NCBI RefSeq assembly: GCF_020687825.1
Contig: NZ_JAJEWP010000001.1
Location: forward strand, 1,038,433 to 1,102,432
Origin: Fluctibacter halophilus
GTDB lineage: Bacteria; Pseudomonadota; Gammaproteobacteria; Enterobacterales; Alteromonadaceae
Direction: 5' to 3'
Length of the DNA: 64,000 nt
Shown piece after piece: positions 47,301 to 59,238 of this stretch (positions are counted from its first letter, which is position 1; each line of letters begins with the position of its first letter). The notes under the pieces are model-generated. The model was not told where the DNA came from, did no database searches, and saw only the letters and a list, made by a program, of their open reading frames with translations. A program made the position numbers and the translations under genes.

Positions 47301-48025
47301 GCCAGGCGCTCGGCGTGCAGCAGGTAATTGACGTCGAGGTTCTTGTCCGACAGAAAATAACCCTGGGTCAGTGGGTTGTAATGCAGGCCGGTGGCGTGGC
47401 GGGACACCAGGTCGGTGTCATCCATCCAGCGCATCAGCTCAGCCGGCTTGATGAATTTGTCATGTTGATGGGTGCCTTTGGGTACCCAGCCGAGTACATA
47501 CTCGGCGCCCACAATCGCCATCAGATACGATTTGACGTTGCGGTTTAAGGTTGAGAAGAACACCTGACCGCCGGGTTTTACCAGCGTGGCACAGGCCCTG
47601 ACCACCGAAGCGGGGTCTGGCACGTGCTCAAGCATTTCCAGGCAGGTCACCACATCAAACTGGCCGGGTTGCTGTTCGGCGAGGGCTTCCACGGCGATGG
47701 CCTGATAGTCCACCTTCACACCAGACTCCAGGGTGTGCAAGCGGGCCACTTCCAGCGATGCATCGGCCAGATCGATGCCGGTCACGTTCGCGCCGCGACG
47801 GGCCATGGCTTCACTGAGAATGCCGCCACCACAACCAACATCCAGCACGTTTTTACCGTGCAGGCCGCTGCTGTGCTGTTCGATAAAATCGACCCGCAGC
47901 GGATTGATGTCGTGCAGGGGTTTGAATTCTCCGGCCGGATCCCACCAACGGCTGGCCAGTTCGGAAAACTTGGCAATTTCTTGGGGGTCGACGTTCACGG
48001 CAGGGGATTCAACAGGGCTGGTCAT
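47297..48025 (-). CDS. ubiG: Ubiquinone biosynthesis O-methyltransferase UbiG
   Basis: UbiG performs both O-methylations of the ubiquinone ring with S-adenosylmethionine. The 242 residues show [29 protein letters not shown] at the N-terminus, SAM motif [18 protein letters not shown], and the later [12 protein letters not shown] and [11 protein letters not shown] segments. The ATG at 48025 has GGAG five bases upstream; the GTG two codons earlier is inside that site. It is divergent from gyrA across about 250 bases, as in E. coli. Confidence 0.95.
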   Translation of the reverse strand: MTSPVESPAVNVDPQEIAKFSELASRWWDPAGEFKPLHDINPLRVDFIEQHSSGLHGKNVLDVGCGGGILSEAMARRGANVTGIDLADASLEVARLHTLESGVKVDYQAIAVEALAEQQPGQFDVVTCLEMLEHVPDPASVVRACATLVKPGGQVFFSTLNRNVKSYLMAIVGAEYVLGWVPKGTHQHDKFIKPAELMRWMDDTDLVSRHATGLHYNPLTQGYFLSDKNLDVNYLLHAERLA

Positions 48026-48278
48026 GGGCACTCCTTTTTATCTGCCGGGCATTATAACCAGCCTATTTATGTGCTGACCAGATACCTGTGTTTATAAATG
48101 AGCCGTTATGCGGTCTGATTGCGCAGGATATGAGCGACAGGCGCTATAAATTTGTAATTGCCGGTGGTAGAATCGAGCGTTACTTGCAATTCCAATGCGC
48201 GTAGATTGCCCCGGTCTGCGTCCGTACTACACGGACCTGGCAAGACACCAATAATAATGATTAGGGACAAGGCTGTAT

Positions 48279-50969
48279 ATGACTGACCTCGCCAAAGAAA
48301 TATTACCGATTAACATTGAGGAAGAGCTAAAGAACTCCTACCTGGATTACGCCATGAGCGTAATCGTCGGACGGGCATTGCCGGATGTTCGAGACGGGTT
48401 AAAGCCGGTTCACCGTCGCGTGTTGTTCGCGATGAACGAACTGAAAAACGACTTCAACAAGCCGTACAAAAAATCCGCCCGTGTGGTCGGTGATGTGATC
48501 GGTAAATACCACCCTCACGGTGACTCTGCCGTGTATGACACCATTGTTCGTCTGGCGCAGCCTTTCTCCATGCGCTACATGCTGGTCGACGGCCAGGGTA
48601 ACTTTGGTTCGGTGGATGGCGACAGCGCTGCAGCAATGCGTTACACCGAAGTTCGCATGGCCAAGATAGCTCACGAGCTGCTGGCTGACCTGGAAAAAGA
48701 AACCGTCGATTTCGTGCCTAACTACGATGGCACGGAGATGATCCCCGAAGTGCTGCCGACCAAAGTCCCCAGCCTGCTGGTGAACGGCTCATCGGGTATT
48801 GCTGTGGGAATGGCGACCAACATTCCGCCGCACAACCTGACCGAAGTGATCAACGGCTGTATCGCCCTGATTGACAACCCGGACATGACCATCGAAGAAA
48901 TCATGGAGCATATTCCGGGTCCGGATTTCCCCACTGCCGCAATGATCAGCGGTCGTAAGGGCATCGATGATGCCTATCGCACCGGTCGCGGTAAGATTTA
49001 CATGCGTGCCCGTGCAGAGATTGAAACCGAAGACAACGGCAAAGAGACCATCGTGGTCAACGAAATTCCCTATCAGGTCAATAAAGCGCGCCTGATTGAG
49101 AAGATTGCCGAACTTGTCAAAGAAAAGAAAATTGAAGGCATTTCGGCACTGCGTGACGAGTCTGACAAAGACGGTATGCGCATTGTTATCGAGGTCAAAC
49201 GTAACGAATCTGCCGAAGTATTGCTTAACCATTTATATGCCCAGACACAACTGCAGACGGTGTTTGGTATCAACATGGTGGCACTGGACAACGGCCAGCC
49301 CAAGGTGCTCAACCTCAAAGAAGCGTTGGAAGCCTTTATCCTGCACCGTCGTGAAGTGGTTACCCGCCGTACCGTGTTCGAGCTGAAAAAAGCCCGTGAG
49401 CGTGCCCACATCCTTGAAGGCCTGGCGATTGCACTGGCCAACATCGACGAGGTGATTGAGCTGATCAAAGCCTCGCCAAGCCCCAGTGAAGCTAAGCAAG
49501 CCTTGGTTGCCCGCGGTTGGGATCTGGGGGATGTGTCGGAAATGTTGTCCCGTGCTGGTGATGACGCGGCCCGTCCTGACTGGTTGGAACCTGAATTCGG
49601 TATCCGTGACGGCAAGTATTACCTGACCGAGCAGCAAGCCCAGGCCATTCTGGATCTGCGCCTGCACAAACTGACTGGCCTGGAACACGAAAAAATTCTA
49701 GGTGAGTACAAAGAGTTATTGGAACAGATCGCCGAGTTGTTGCACATTTTGGCCAGTTCAGAGCGTTTGATGGAAGTGATCCGCGAAGAGTTGGAGAAGG
49801 TCCGTGAAGAATATGGCGACGAGCGTCGTACTGAAATCACTGCGGCCAGCCATGACATCGACATCGAGGATCTGATCGAACAGGAAGACGTGGTGGTCAC
49901 ATTGTCCCGTGAAGGCTATGTGAAGTACCAGAAACTGACCGATTATGAAGCCCAGCGTCGCGGCGGTAAGGGTAAGTCAGCAACCAAGATGAAAGATGAA
50001 GACATCATCGAGAAACTGCTGGTTGCCAACACCCATGACCATATTCTGTGCTTCTCGACCCGCGGTCGTCTGTACTGGTTGAAGGTCTATCAGTTGCCGT
50101 TTGCCAGCCGCAATGCCCGCGGTCGTCCGATCGTGAACATTCTGCCGTTGGAAGACAACGAACGCATCACGGCGATCTTGCCGATCAAGGCGTTTGAAGA
50201 TGACAAATACGTGTTGATGGCCACGGCCAACGGCACGGTCAAGAAAACCGCGCTGAGCCAGTACTCGCGCCCACGCTCCAACGGTATTATTGCGGTCAAC
50301 CTGAATGACGGCGATGAGCTGATCGGTGTGGCAATCACCAACGGCAGCAGCGACATCATGCTGTTCTCTGATGCCGGTAAAGTGGTGCGTTTCAATGAGC
50401 GACTGCGTGACAGCGAAACCGGTGAAGTGAAGCGGGATCCTGAGACCGGTGAAGAATTGTTGTCACTGCGTCCGATGGGCCGTACAGCGACCGGTGTGCG
50501 TGGTATCCGTCTGCAAGACGGACAAAAAGTGGTGTCGCTGATTGTGCCGGAAGGGGACGGAGCCATCCTGACCGCCACTGAAAACGGTTTCGGTAAGCGA
50601 ACTCCGCTGGCTGATTACCCGGCCAAGAGCCGTGCCACCCAAGGTGTGGTGTCAATCAAAGTGTCCGAGCGTAACGGTAAAGTCGTTGGTGCGGTACAGG
50701 TTGATGACGGCCAGGAAATCATGCTGATCAGCGACATGGGCACACTGGTACGTACCCGTGTCAGCGAAGTGTCCACGGTAGGCCGTAACACCCAGGGCGT
50801 GCGTTTGATCCGTACCGGTGAGAACGAACACGTGGTGGGCTTGCAGCGTATCGAGGAAATCGAAGACGAAGAATTGCCAGAACAATTAGACGGGGAAAAC
50901 CCCGCACAAGACGCCGACGCCGTGACTGAAAACACAGCCACGCCGGACAGCGACGAAACGACAGAATAA
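48279..50969 (+). CDS. gyrA: DNA gyrase subunit A
   Basis: GyrA breaks and rejoins DNA during ATP-driven negative supercoiling. The 896 residues include the winged-helix region with [19 protein letters not shown], where the serine and aspartate positions of the quinolone-resistance region have wild-type residues, and [10 protein letters not shown] with the active-site tyrosine. The GyrA box QRRGGKGKS lies at about residue 560, and six-bladed beta-pinwheel repeats follow. The tail is strongly acidic. An intrinsic terminator follows the stop. Confidence 0.98.
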   Translation: MTDLAKEILPINIEEELKNSYLDYAMSVIVGRALPDVRDGLKPVHRRVLFAMNELKNDFNKPYKKSARVVGDVIGKYHPHGDSAVYDTIVRLAQPFSMRYMLVDGQGNFGSVDGDSAAAMRYTEVRMAKIAHELLADLEKETVDFVPNYDGTEMIPEVLPTKVPSLLVNGSSGIAVGMATNIPPHNLTEVINGCIALIDNPDMTIEEIMEHIPGPDFPTAAMISGRKGIDDAYRTGRGKIYMRARAEIETEDNGKETIVVNEIPYQVNKARLIEKIAELVKEKKIEGISALRDESDKDGMRIVIEVKRNESAEVLLNHLYAQTQLQTVFGINMVALDNGQPKVLNLKEALEAFILHRREVVTRRTVFELKKARERAHILEGLAIALANIDEVIELIKASPSPSEAKQALVARGWDLGDVSEMLSRAGDDAARPDWLEPEFGIRDGKYYLTEQQAQAILDLRLHKLTGLEHEKILGEYKELLEQIAELLHILASSERLMEVIREELEKVREEYGDERRTEITAASHDIDIEDLIEQEDVVVTLSREGYVKYQKLTDYEAQRRGGKGKSATKMKDEDIIEKLLVANTHDHILCFSTRGRLYWLKVYQLPFASRNARGRPIVNILPLEDNERITAILPIKAFEDDKYVLMATANGTVKKTALSQYSRPRSNGIIAVNLNDGDELIGVAITNGSSDIMLFSDAGKVVRFNERLRDSETGEVKRDPETGEELLSLRPMGRTATGVRGIRLQDGQKVVSLIVPEGDGAILTATENGFGKRTPLADYPAKSRATQGVVSIKVSERNGKVVGAVQVDDGQEIMLISDMGTLVRTRVSEVSTVGRNTQGVRLIRTGENEHVVGLQRIEEIEDEELPEQLDGENPAQDADAVTENTATPDSDETTE

Positions 50970-51010
50970 TTCGCCCGCGGGTGGTAACGCCCGCATAGTC
51001 GTTATGCCAG

Positions 51011-51040
51011 AACGGGCGGCTTTCGGGTCGCCCGTTTTTT
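51011..51040 (+). terminator. Rho-independent terminator after gyrA
   Basis: AACGGGCG and CGCCCGTT arms around a short loop, with T run, 42 bases past the gyrA stop. Confidence 0.88.
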
Positions 51041-51062
51041 GTTTTCATAGAGAATTTCTTCA

Positions 51063-52145
51063 ATGACGAAAGTGTATAATTTCTGCGCCGGTCCGGCGAT
51101 GCTCCCTGAAGCGGTGATGCAACAAGCGCAACAGGAATTGCTCGATTGGAACGGGCAGGGCTGTTCGGTGATGGAAATCAGTCACCGCAGTGATGCCTTT
51201 GTAGCCCTGGCTACCGAGGCTGAGCGTGATTTGCGAGATCTGCTGGGTGTGCCGGACAATTACAAAGTCCTGTTTACCCACGGCGGTGGTCGCGGCCAGT
51301 TTTCGGCCGTGGCCATGAACCTGGCGACAAAACAAGACGCCGCGGCCTACCTCGTCAGCGGTTCCTGGTCTAAAAGTGCGTTGCAGGAAGCCGGACGTTA
51401 TGTGCAGGCCCATGCAGTTGCCTCCGTCAGTGAGCACAATGGCCTGTTTACCTTGCCGTCTGAGCAGGCGTGGCAATACCCGGACAATGCCGCGTACTTC
51501 CATTATTGCCCCAACGAAACCGTAGATGGCTTCGAGATCCCTGAACCCCCGTCGGTGGCGCTGCCTCTGGTGGCAGACATGTCATCCAACATTTTGTCCA
51601 AGCCGATCAACGTATCGGACTATGGGGTTATCTACGCCGGCGCGCAGAAAAACATTGGCCCTTCGGGATTGTCCGTGGTCATTGTGCGTGATGATCTGCT
51701 CGATCGCGCTCGCCCTGACACACCGTCGATTTTGCATTATGCGACGCTGGCCAAACACGACTCCATGTACAACACGCCGCCGACCTTTGCCTGGTACCTT
51801 GCCGGTCTGGTGTTCAAGTGGCTGAAAAGTCAGGGTGGGGTAGATGCCATGGCGGCGCGTAACCAGGAAAAAGCCGACACCCTGTATGGTGCCATTGACG
51901 GCAATGACTTCTATGTTAACCGCGTTGATCCGCACTATCGTTCACGCATGAACGTGCCATTCCAGTTGGCCCGCCCGGAACTGGACGATGCCTTTTTAGC
52001 CGAGGCTCACGATGCCGGACTGATCGCACTACAAGGTCACCGCAGTGTCGGCGGTATGCGCGCCAGTATCTACAACGCCATGCCACTGGAAGGGGTTCAG
52101 ACCCTGGTGGATTTCATGCATGACTTCGCACGGAGGAACGGTTGA
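51063..52145 (+). CDS. serC: Phosphoserine aminotransferase SerC
   Basis: A PLP enzyme for serine and pyridoxal-phosphate synthesis. The 360 residues begin [21 protein letters not shown] and include [17 protein letters not shown], the PLP-lysine segment [17 protein letters not shown], and the C-terminal [16 protein letters not shown] phosphate-binding region. The stop overlaps the aroA ATG by one base. The serC-aroA operon is a standard gammaproteobacterial arrangement. It starts 23 bases after the gyrA terminator, so its promoter must be close to or inside that region. Confidence 0.96.
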   Translation: MTKVYNFCAGPAMLPEAVMQQAQQELLDWNGQGCSVMEISHRSDAFVALATEAERDLRDLLGVPDNYKVLFTHGGGRGQFSAVAMNLATKQDAAAYLVSGSWSKSALQEAGRYVQAHAVASVSEHNGLFTLPSEQAWQYPDNAAYFHYCPNETVDGFEIPEPPSVALPLVADMSSNILSKPINVSDYGVIYAGAQKNIGPSGLSVVIVRDDLLDRARPDTPSILHYATLAKHDSMYNTPPTFAWYLAGLVFKWLKSQGGVDAMAARNQEKADTLYGAIDGNDFYVNRVDPHYRSRMNVPFQLARPELDDAFLAEAHDAGLIALQGHRSVGGMRASIYNAMPLEGVQTLVDFMHDFARRNG

Positions 52146-53431
52146 TGGAGCAATTAACCCTTGACCCTATCGACCGTATTGACGGCGAAGTGAATGTACC
52201 CGGCTCCAAGAGTTTGTCCAATCGGGCCTTGTTGTTGGCCGCATTGGCAAAAGGCACTACCGAGCTGACCAACTTGCTGGATAGCGATGATATCCGACAC
52301 ATGCTCAATGCCCTGAGCGCGCTGGGCGTGGAATACCAGCTGTCGGCCTGTAAAACCCGTTGTACGGTAACCGGTAACGGCGCGGCATTTAATGTTGCAG
52401 AACCGCAAACGCTGTTTCTTGGCAATGCCGGCACCGCGATGCGTCCGCTGTGTGCCGCACTGGCCTGTTCCCAGGGTAGGTTTACCTTAACCGGTGAGCC
52501 GCGTATGGAAGAGCGCCCCATTGGTGCGTTGGTGGATGCCCTGCGTCAGGCGGGTGCCCACATCGATTACCAGAAGAACGACGGATATCCACCGCTCGAC
52601 ATTCAGGGCGGCGCCCTCAAAGGGGGTGACATCAGCGTTGACGGTTCGGTGTCGAGTCAGTTTCTGACCGCATTGCTGATGGCGGCGCCTTTGTTCGACG
52701 GAGACAGCGCGATCCGCATCGTTGGTGAGCTGGTATCCAAGCCCTACATCGATATTACCCTGCACACCATGAAAGCGTTTGGTGTCGAAGTGCAAAACGA
52801 TGATTATCAGGTTTTCCATGTACGCGGCGGCCAAACCTACCGCAGTCCGGGTCAATTCATGGTGGAAGGGGATGCCTCTTCGGCGTCTTACTTCCTCGCT
52901 GCCGGTGCCATCAAGGGTGGTCGTGTCAAGGTGACCGGGGTTGGCAAAGCCTGTATCCAGGGCGATATCCGCTTTGCCGATGCGCTTGAAGCCATGGGCG
53001 CAAAAATCACCTGGTTTGATGATGCGATCGTAGTAGAAGGCGCGCCGCTGCACGGTATCGACATGGACATGAACCACATTCCGGATGCAGCGATGACCAT
53101 TGCCACCACGGCGTTATTTGCCAAGGGCACGACGCGGATGACGAACATCTACAACTGGCGGGTAAAAGAAACCGACCGCCTGGCGGCGATGGCTTGTGAA
53201 CTGCGCAAAGTGGGTGCCACGGTGGAAGAGGGCCATGATTACATTGTCGTCGAGCCGCCAGTCACGCTGCGCCATGCCGACATAGATACCTACAATGACC
53301 ACCGTATGGCGATGTGTTTTTCGTTGCTGGCGCTGGCTCCGTGCGGTGTCACCATTAACGATCCGGGATGTACTGCCAAAACCTTTCCGGACTATTTTGA
53401 ACGCTTCGCGACCCTGTCCCACAGAGTCTGA
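52145..53431 (+). CDS. aroA: EPSP synthase AroA
   Basis: 5-enolpyruvylshikimate-3-phosphate synthase of the shikimate pathway. The 428-residue protein starts at the ATG overlapping the serC stop (TGATG), with GGAGGA upstream; this matches E. coli AroA exactly. Key blocks are [39 protein letters not shown] and the late [16 protein letters not shown]-type region (TYNDHRMAM). The GNAGTAMRP sequence is that of class I enzymes. A terminator follows. Confidence 0.97.
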   Translation: MEQLTLDPIDRIDGEVNVPGSKSLSNRALLLAALAKGTTELTNLLDSDDIRHMLNALSALGVEYQLSACKTRCTVTGNGAAFNVAEPQTLFLGNAGTAMRPLCAALACSQGRFTLTGEPRMEERPIGALVDALRQAGAHIDYQKNDGYPPLDIQGGALKGGDISVDGSVSSQFLTALLMAAPLFDGDSAIRIVGELVSKPYIDITLHTMKAFGVEVQNDDYQVFHVRGGQTYRSPGQFMVEGDASSASYFLAAGAIKGGRVKVTGVGKACIQGDIRFADALEAMGAKITWFDDAIVVEGAPLHGIDMDMNHIPDAAMTIATTALFAKGTTRMTNIYNWRVKETDRLAAMACELRKVGATVEEGHDYIVVEPPVTLRHADIDTYNDHRMAMCFSLLALAPCGVTINDPGCTAKTFPDYFERFATLSHRV

Positions 53432-53445
53432 ACTCAGGTTCAATG

Positions 53446-53479
53446 ACACGCCCTGAAACATTTAGCAGGGCGTGTTTTT
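53446..53479 (+). terminator. Rho-independent terminator after aroA
   Basis: ACACGCCCTG and CAGGGCGTGT arms around a ten-base loop, then TTTT. Confidence 0.87.
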
Positions 53480-53554
53480 CCCCACTGTCATTGCTAAACC
53501 ATCCCTAACGCGTATAATTGCGCCCGATTTTTAAGCTGGAGCTCAGGAGCGCTC

Positions 53555-54238
53555 ATGCAAAACGCCCCCGTCGTCACCATTGACGGCCCGAGCGGTGCCG
53601 GAAAAGGCACTGTGAGCACATTATTAGCCCGCCGTCTGAAATGGCATTTCCTTGACAGTGGTGCAATTTACCGCGTGTTGGCTATCGCCTCATTGCACCA
53701 TCAGATCGATCCGGCCGACGAGGCGGGTCTGGTGCCGTTGGCATCCAGTCTGGATGTCAGTTTTGAAACCGGCGATAGCGGTACCCGCATCATCCTCGAA
53801 GGGGAGGATGTGACCGATGCAATCCGCACCGAGGAGATTGGTAGCGTTGCATCACAGGTGGCTGCATTGCCCTGCGTGCGGGAAGCCTTGTTACGTCGTC
53901 AACGGGCGTTTCGTGACAGCCCGGGCCTGGTCGCGGATGGTCGTGATATGGGAACGGTGGTTTTCCCTCAGGCACAGGCCAAGATATTTTTAACCGCCAG
54001 CGCCGAGGAAAGGGCGTCAAGACGCCATAAGCAGTTGAAAGAAAAGGGCCATGATGTTAGCATTACGCGCCTTTTAGCCGACATACAGGCTAGGGACGAG
54101 CGCGATGCGAATCGGAAAGTGGCGCCGTTGGTGCCGGCAGAAGATGCGTATGTGGTTGATTCTACTGAATTAACCATTGATGACGTCGTGGAAAAAATCA
54201 GTCAGTTTGTTGCCCTGAAGCTCGAAAGCGCAGAGTAA
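53555..54238 (+). CDS. cmk: Cytidylate kinase Cmk
   Basis: Phosphorylates CMP and dCMP. The 227 residues carry the P-loop [14 protein letters not shown], the CMP-binding [29 protein letters not shown] and [19 protein letters not shown], all typical of bacterial Cmk. It sits between the aroA terminator and rpsA, the conserved cmk-rpsA-ihfB order. CAGGAG precedes the ATG. Confidence 0.97.
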   Translation: MQNAPVVTIDGPSGAGKGTVSTLLARRLKWHFLDSGAIYRVLAIASLHHQIDPADEAGLVPLASSLDVSFETGDSGTRIILEGEDVTDAIRTEEIGSVASQVAALPCVREALLRRQRAFRDSPGLVADGRDMGTVVFPQAQAKIFLTASAEERASRRHKQLKEKGHDVSITRLLADIQARDERDANRKVAPLVPAEDAYVVDSTELTIDDVVEKISQFVALKLESAE

Positions 54239-54348
54239 CAGGCTGACCCATTAAACGTAATAAGATGGCAATCACGGATGACTGCGATCAACAATCACAA
54301 CCCCACATTTACGGGACTGTAATGTGGATGTCAATCATTAAGTAAGTT

Positions 54349-56022
54349 ATGACTGAAAATTTTGCTCAACTATTTGAAGAGAGTTTGAAAGAACTCGAAA
54401 CTCGCCCAGGTGCCATCGTTAAAGGTACTGTTGTTTCTATCGATAAAGACATCGTTCTGGTAGACGCGGGCCTTAAATCTGAAAGTGCTATCCCTGCAGA
54501 TCAGTTCAAAAACGCAGAGGGTTCTCTTGAGATTGCCATTGGTGACCAGGTCGACGTTGCACTTGACGCTGTTGAAGACGGCTTCGGTGAAACTATCCTG
54601 TCTCGCGAAAAAGCCAAGCGTCATGAAGCATGGGTTGAGCTTGAGAAAGCTTACGAAGAGAAAGAAACCATCAAAGGTGTTATCAACGGTAAAGTCAAAG
54701 GTGGCTTCACGGTTGAAGTTAACTCCGTTCGTGCTTTCTTGCCAGGTTCTCTGGTTGACGTACGCCCTGTACGTGACACCACTCACCTGGAAGGCAAAGA
54801 GCTAGAATTCAAAGTGATCAAGCTGGATGCTAAGCGTAACAACGTGGTTGTATCACGTCGTGCGGTTATCGAAGCAGAAAGCAGTGCAGAGCGTGACCAG
54901 TTGCTGGCCAACCTGGAAGAAGGTCACGAAGTTAAAGGTATCGTTAAGAACCTGACCGACTACGGTGCATTCGTAGATCTGGGCGGTGTTGACGGCCTGC
55001 TGCACATCACTGATATGGCTTGGAAGCGTGTTAAGCATCCGAGCGAAATCGTCAACGTTGGTGATGAAATCAACGTTAAAGTCCTGAAGTTCGACAAAGA
55101 GAAGCAGCGCGTATCTCTGGGTATGAAGCAGATGGGCAACGATCCATGGCAAGAAATTGCTGAGCGCTACCCAGAAGGCTCTAAGCTGAACGGTGCGGTC
55201 ACCAACCTGACTGACTACGGTTGCTTCGTAGAAATCGAAGACGGCGTTGAAGGTCTGGTACACGTTTCTGAAATGGATTGGACCAACAAGAACATCCACC
55301 CATCTAAGGTTGTTAACCTGGGTGACGTTGTTGAAGTTATGGTTCTGGAAATCGACGAAGAGCGTCGTCGTATTTCTCTGGGTCTGAAGCAGTGTAAAGC
55401 GAACCCTTGGGAAGAGTTTGCCAAGTCTCACAGCAAAGGCGACAAAGTATCCGGTAAGATCAAGTCAATCACTGACTTCGGTATCTTCATCGGTCTGGAC
55501 GGCGGCATCGACGGCCTGGTTCACCTGTCTGACATCAGCTGGAACAAAGCTGGCGAAGAAGCAGTTCGTGAATACAAGAAAGGCGACGAAATCTCTGCCG
55601 TTGTACTGCAAGTCGACCCTGAGCGTGAGCGCATCTCTCTGGGCGTGAAGCAAATCGAAGAAGATCCTTTCAATAAGTATCTGACAGACAACAAGAAAGG
55701 TGCTATCGTTACTGGTACAGTCACAGCTGTCGACGCGAAAGGCGTTACTGTGAACCTGGCAGAGGAAGTGGACGGTTACGTTCGCGTATCTGACCTGGCT
55801 CGCGACCGTGTCGAAGAAGCAACTGACGTTGTCAGTGTTGGTGAAGTACTGGAAGCTAAACTGATGGGTGTTGACCGCAAGAACCGCGTTGTTAACCTGT
55901 CTGTGAAAGCGAAAGATCAAGCTGACGAGAAAGAAGCAATGGACAAAGTGAACCAGCAGGATGATGCCGGTTTCGCTAACGCCATGGCTGAAGCTTTCAA
56001 AGCAGCAAAAGGCGAAGAGTAA
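54349..56022 (+). CDS. rpsA: 30S ribosomal protein S1
   Basis: S1 recruits mRNAs to the 30S subunit. The 557-residue protein has six S1/OB domains, with the repeated pattern [21 protein letters not shown] and [19 protein letters not shown] seen clearly in domains 3 to 6. Length equals E. coli S1. Codon choice is visibly biased toward optimal codons, as for highly expressed genes. Two adjacent hairpins follow the stop. Confidence 0.98.
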   Translation: MTENFAQLFEESLKELETRPGAIVKGTVVSIDKDIVLVDAGLKSESAIPADQFKNAEGSLEIAIGDQVDVALDAVEDGFGETILSREKAKRHEAWVELEKAYEEKETIKGVINGKVKGGFTVEVNSVRAFLPGSLVDVRPVRDTTHLEGKELEFKVIKLDAKRNNVVVSRRAVIEAESSAERDQLLANLEEGHEVKGIVKNLTDYGAFVDLGGVDGLLHITDMAWKRVKHPSEIVNVGDEINVKVLKFDKEKQRVSLGMKQMGNDPWQEIAERYPEGSKLNGAVTNLTDYGCFVEIEDGVEGLVHVSEMDWTNKNIHPSKVVNLGDVVEVMVLEIDEERRRISLGLKQCKANPWEEFAKSHSKGDKVSGKIKSITDFGIFIGLDGGIDGLVHLSDISWNKAGEEAVREYKKGDEISAVVLQVDPERERISLGVKQIEEDPFNKYLTDNKKGAIVTGTVTAVDAKGVTVNLAEEVDGYVRVSDLARDRVEEATDVVSVGEVLEAKLMGVDRKNRVVNLSVKAKDQADEKEAMDKVNQQDDAGFANAMAEAFKAAKGEE

Positions 56023-56029
56023 GGTGTTA

Positions 56030-56069
56030 GATGCCGCTCTTCGGGGCGGCATCGCTATCATCCGATAGC
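56030..56069 (+). other. Tandem hairpins between rpsA and ihfB
   Basis: GATGCCGC-tcttcggg-GCGGCATC followed immediately by GCTATC-atcc-GATAGC, with no T run. Probably an mRNA-stabilising or processing element rather than a strong terminator. Confidence 0.5.
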
Positions 56070-56101
56070 TGCCCAGTGATTTGTTTGACCAAGAGGTTGT
56101 T

Positions 56102-56392
56102 ATGACCAAGTCTGAATTAATTGAACGGCTAGCGGACAAAACAAGGCACATTCCTGGCAAGGACGTAGAGTCTGCAATCAAGGAAATGCTGGAACAAATG
56201 GCGCAAACCCTGCAACGTGGTGAGCGTATTGAAATCCGGGGTTTTGGCAGCTTCTCGTTACACTATCGGGCCCCACGCGTTGGGCGTAACCCGAAAACCG
56301 GTGAAACAGTGAAATTGGACGGCAAGTACGTTCCACACTTCAAACCGGGTAAAGAGCTCAGGGAACGTGTAAACGATAGAGTAACACACTGA
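56102..56392 (+). CDS. ihfB: Integration host factor subunit beta
   Basis: A 96-residue DNA-bending protein that pairs with IhfA. It starts [14 protein letters not shown] and has the arm signature [26 protein letters not shown], with the intercalating proline region. The start at 56102 aligns with E. coli IhfB; seven upstream codons in frame are untranslated leader with AAGAGG. A terminator follows. Confidence 0.97.
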   Translation: MTKSELIERLADKTRHIPGKDVESAIKEMLEQMAQTLQRGERIEIRGFGSFSLHYRAPRVGRNPKTGETVKLDGKYVPHFKPGKELRERVNDRVTH

Positions 56393-56407
56393 ATCGTCTG
56401 AATATTT

Positions 56408-56440
56408 AAAAAGCGGCACTCCAAATCGGGTGCCGTTTTT
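56408..56440 (+). terminator. Rho-independent terminator after ihfB
   Basis: AAAAAGCGGCAC and GTGCCGTTTTT arms flank an eleven-base loop; T run present. Confidence 0.87.
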
Positions 56441-56519
56441 GTTAGAGTGTAGCGGAACTCAATCATACCGCGGAAAACACCGCTTTGCCGGTGACGGTTA
56501 TCGCACTTAAGGAATGCCA

Positions 56520-56780
56520 TTGAAGCGCTTTCTTATCGTTCTGTTGTCATTGACCATTTTGCTGATCACAGTGGTGATCGGTGCGCAGAATGATCAACTG
56601 GTAACGGTCAATTACCTCATTGCTCAATCTGAATTGAAACTGTCGGCACTGCTGGCGGTGATGCTGGTGTTTGGTATCGCCATTGCGGCATTGGCCTTTA
56701 GCCTGATCGGGTTGCAGATGCGCTGGAAAATGCGCGCCATGAAAAAACAACTGGGGCGCCGACCTTCGGTTGATGACTGA
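56520..56780 (+). CDS. lapA: LPS assembly protein LapA (YciS)
   Basis: An 86-residue inner-membrane protein with two hydrophobic helices (about 3-22 and 40-62) and a basic cytoplasmic tail. VVIGAQNDQLVTVNYLIAQSELKLSALLAVMLVFG is the DUF1049/LapA signature. A TTG at 56520 is preferred as start because AAGGA lies seven bases before it and E. coli LapA begins MKY...; the ATG at 56514 touches the ribosome binding site. LapA works with LapB in control of LPS synthesis. lapB follows two bases later. Confidence 0.88.
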   Translation: MKRFLIVLLSLTILLITVVIGAQNDQLVTVNYLIAQSELKLSALLAVMLVFGIAIAALAFSLIGLQMRWKMRAMKKQLGRRPSVDD

Positions 56781-56782
56781 CC

Positions 56783-57952
56783 ATGCTTGAACTGCTGTTT
56801 TTGTTGCTTCCCGTTGCTGCCGGCTATGGATGGGTCATGGGCAGGAACAGTGTTCGTACCGCTCAGCGTAAGCAATCCAGCATCATGGCCAGGCATTACT
56901 ATAAAGGCCTTAACTTCCTGTTATCGGACCAACCCGACAAAGCCGTAGACACCCTGATCAAGATGATCGACCTGGACAGCGATACGGCAGAAACCCACAT
57001 TGCCATGGGCAACTTTTTCCGTCATCGCGGCGAGTTAGACCGGGCCATTAAAGTGCACCAGAGCCTGGTCAGCAAAGAATCTCTGTCCGATGAACAACAA
57101 CAAACGGCGCTCAGAGAACTGGGGCGTGACTACATGCTGGCTGGCTTCCTTGAACGGGCCGAAAATGCTTTCCTGCAATTGCTCAGCAGTGACAAACACT
57201 ACCTCGACGCGCAAATCCAACTGTTCAATATTTACCAGACCACCAAGGAGTGGGAGCGGGCCATCGAACTGGCCGAAAACATGATGGATTGTCATGGCGA
57301 CAGTGAAGAATTATGTCAGCGTATCGCCCATTTCTATTGCGAACAGGCCGAAATTCAGTTGCGCAACGAAGACTACGAAGGTGCAGAAAAGCTGTTGCAA
57401 AAAGCCGTGTTGGCTGACGAGCATGCGGTACGACCCTGGCTGATGCTGGGGCAATGTGCCATTACACTGGGTCACTATGAACAAGCCATGGAATACCTGA
57501 AGCAAGTGCCCGAGCGGGACATGTCGTGGCTCAGTGAAGCGGTGCCTTTAATGGAAACCTGTGCGCAAAAGCTGCAGGACGAACAGGCTTTGCAGGCCGT
57601 GTTGGACGCTTACTGGCAACGCTGTGCCACTGCCTATCTGGCCAAAGTGCATCTGATGGCACGACAGGGGCAGACGAAGGAGGCGGCCGACGTACTGTTG
57701 CAGCAGCTGCGCACCCATCCCACCATGCGCGGCTTCAGCACACTAATGTCATTCTATATCGATCAGGATGCTCAGGATAAAGCCCTGGACAGTCTGCAGA
57801 TGCTCAAAGAGCTGGTCGAAGAACAGATCCAGCAACGTCCCAAGTATCGTTGCCAAAGCTGTGGTTTTTCCGGACGGAAAATCCATTGGCTGTGCCCATC
57901 CTGTAAAAAATGGGGTGTGGTGAAACCCATAAAAGGTCTAGACGGAGAGTAA
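56783..57952 (+). CDS. lapB: LPS assembly protein LapB (YciM)
   Basis: A 389-residue inner-membrane-anchored TPR protein that couples LpxC degradation by FtsH to LPS demand. The N-terminal helix is LELLFLLLPVAAGYGWVMG. TPR repeats occupy about residues 40-345. A C-terminal rubredoxin-like metal site reads YRCQSCGFSGRKIHWLCPSCKKWG, two CxxC pairs. It is cotranscribed with lapA and followed after three bases by pyrF, the E. coli order. Confidence 0.95.
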   Translation: MLELLFLLLPVAAGYGWVMGRNSVRTAQRKQSSIMARHYYKGLNFLLSDQPDKAVDTLIKMIDLDSDTAETHIAMGNFFRHRGELDRAIKVHQSLVSKESLSDEQQQTALRELGRDYMLAGFLERAENAFLQLLSSDKHYLDAQIQLFNIYQTTKEWERAIELAENMMDCHGDSEELCQRIAHFYCEQAEIQLRNEDYEGAEKLLQKAVLADEHAVRPWLMLGQCAITLGHYEQAMEYLKQVPERDMSWLSEAVPLMETCAQKLQDEQALQAVLDAYWQRCATAYLAKVHLMARQGQTKEAADVLLQQLRTHPTMRGFSTLMSFYIDQDAQDKALDSLQMLKELVEEQIQQRPKYRCQSCGFSGRKIHWLCPSCKKWGVVKPIKGLDGE

Positions 57953-57955
57953 CAC

Positions 57956-58657
57956 ATGCAAGATCCCAAGGTGATTGTCGCATTGGACTTTGACAATAAA
58001 GCCAACGCTTTGTCACTGGTAGAACAGCTGGACAGTACTGCCTGTCGGCTAAAAGTGGGCAAAGAAATGTTCACCCACTTCGGTCCCAGATTCGTTAAAG
58101 ATCTGGTCGGCTTGGGGTTCGATGTGTTTCTTGATCTCAAGTTTCACGATATTCCAAATACCGTGGCCAAAGCCTGTCAGGCTGCCGCAGATTTGGGGGT
58201 CTGGATGGTCAATGTGCACGCCAGCGGCGGCCCGGTGATGATGGAAAAAACCCAACAGGCCTTGTCTCGCTACGGTAAAGACAAGCCTTTGTTGATTGCA
58301 GTGACGGTGTTGACCAGTATGGATGCCGAACAATTGGCCGCTATCGGTATCAACACCACGCCTGAACAGCATGTGCTGCGCCTGGCTAAGCTGGCCAAAC
58401 AGTCGGGCCTGGATGGGGTCGTGTGTTCAGCCCAGGAGGCCGCGGTGCTGCGTGAGCAGATTGAAGCACCGTTTTCGTTGGTTACCCCGGGGATCCGTCC
58501 GGCGGGAGCAGACGCCAACGATCAGAAACGCATCATGACTCCGGAACAAGCGGTGCAGGCGGGGGTGAGTTACATGGTCATAGGCAGGCCGATAACCCGC
58601 GCCAAAGACCCTCTGGCAGCACTGCAGGCGATTAATCAGAGTATCGCCGGCGTATAG
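57956..58657 (+). CDS. pyrF: Orotidine 5'-phosphate decarboxylase PyrF
   Basis: Last step of UMP synthesis. The 233 residues include [33 protein letters not shown], the catalytic [17 protein letters not shown] with the Lys-Asp array, and [18 protein letters not shown]. It lies three bases after lapB, and a terminator follows directly. Standard length. Confidence 0.97.
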   Translation: MQDPKVIVALDFDNKANALSLVEQLDSTACRLKVGKEMFTHFGPRFVKDLVGLGFDVFLDLKFHDIPNTVAKACQAAADLGVWMVNVHASGGPVMMEKTQQALSRYGKDKPLLIAVTVLTSMDAEQLAAIGINTTPEQHVLRLAKLAKQSGLDGVVCSAQEAAVLREQIEAPFSLVTPGIRPAGADANDQKRIMTPEQAVQAGVSYMVIGRPITRAKDPLAALQAINQSIAGV

Positions 58658-58661
58658 AACG

Positions 58662-58690
58662 AAAAAAGGAGGCTATCAGCCTCCTTTTTT
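58662..58690. terminator. Bidirectional terminator between pyrF and the lipoprotein gene
   Basis: AAAAAAGGAGGCT-atc-AGCCTCCTTTTTT, a perfect stem with A and T runs on either side, placed between two convergent genes. Confidence 0.92.
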
Positions 58691-58711
58691 AAATGTTTGT
58701 CTTTCGTACCA

Positions 58712-59185
58712 CTACAGGTATTTGTCAGCGCGTATCTCGTCCACCAGCCATTTTTTGTCAAGCCGCACCATTTCGACCACCCGCAAATCTTCAATTTGAT
58801 CGCCGTGACGTTCACCGGTGAAGAACACCGTCACCACTGCATCTTTAGCAAATTCATTTCGGCCGACGGTGTTGCCGGTGTCCGGTTGAATGTCCACGGT
58901 ATCGTAGGTCAGGTTCAACACATGACGCTGGAAGTTACGTGGCGTATGGTAGGATTTGAGCAACTTTGCCATGCGACGCGTGCTCATTGACATTGCACCA
59001 TCGATGGTATCGTCTTCATAGATGTGTTGAAAAAACCGTACGGCGGCGAATTCCGGCGTATTGGTGTCCATCATGCCGTATTTGCCACCCCCTTCACCCG
59101 CTTTGGGGCGCGGAGCATTGTCACAGCCGGCTATGGCCAGCACAAGCGTGGTAATGAGCGCTAGATGACGCCAGGTTTTTTGCAT
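58712..59185 (-). CDS. Hypothetical lipoprotein
   Basis: A 157-residue protein with a lipoprotein signal (ALITTLVLAIAGC, Cys21) followed by a short disordered stretch (DNAPRPKAGEGGGKYG). The mature domain has an NTF2/DUF4878-like look: a helix-rich EFAAVRFFQHIYEDDTIDGAMSMSTRRM, then strands ending VRLDKKWLVDEIRADKYL. That fold guess is inference. Predicted periplasmic, membrane-anchored. It stands between two terminators, so it is monocistronic. Function unknown. Confidence 0.78.
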   Translation of the reverse strand: MQKTWRHLALITTLVLAIAGCDNAPRPKAGEGGGKYGMMDTNTPEFAAVRFFQHIYEDDTIDGAMSMSTRRMAKLLKSYHTPRNFQRHVLNLTYDTVDIQPDTGNTVGRNEFAKDAVVTVFFTGERHGDQIEDLRVVEMVRLDKKWLVDEIRADKYL

Positions 59186-59238
59186 GGGGATTGCTACTCT
59201 GTCTAACTCACCAGTCGTCAGTCTGCAATTTCACGCCC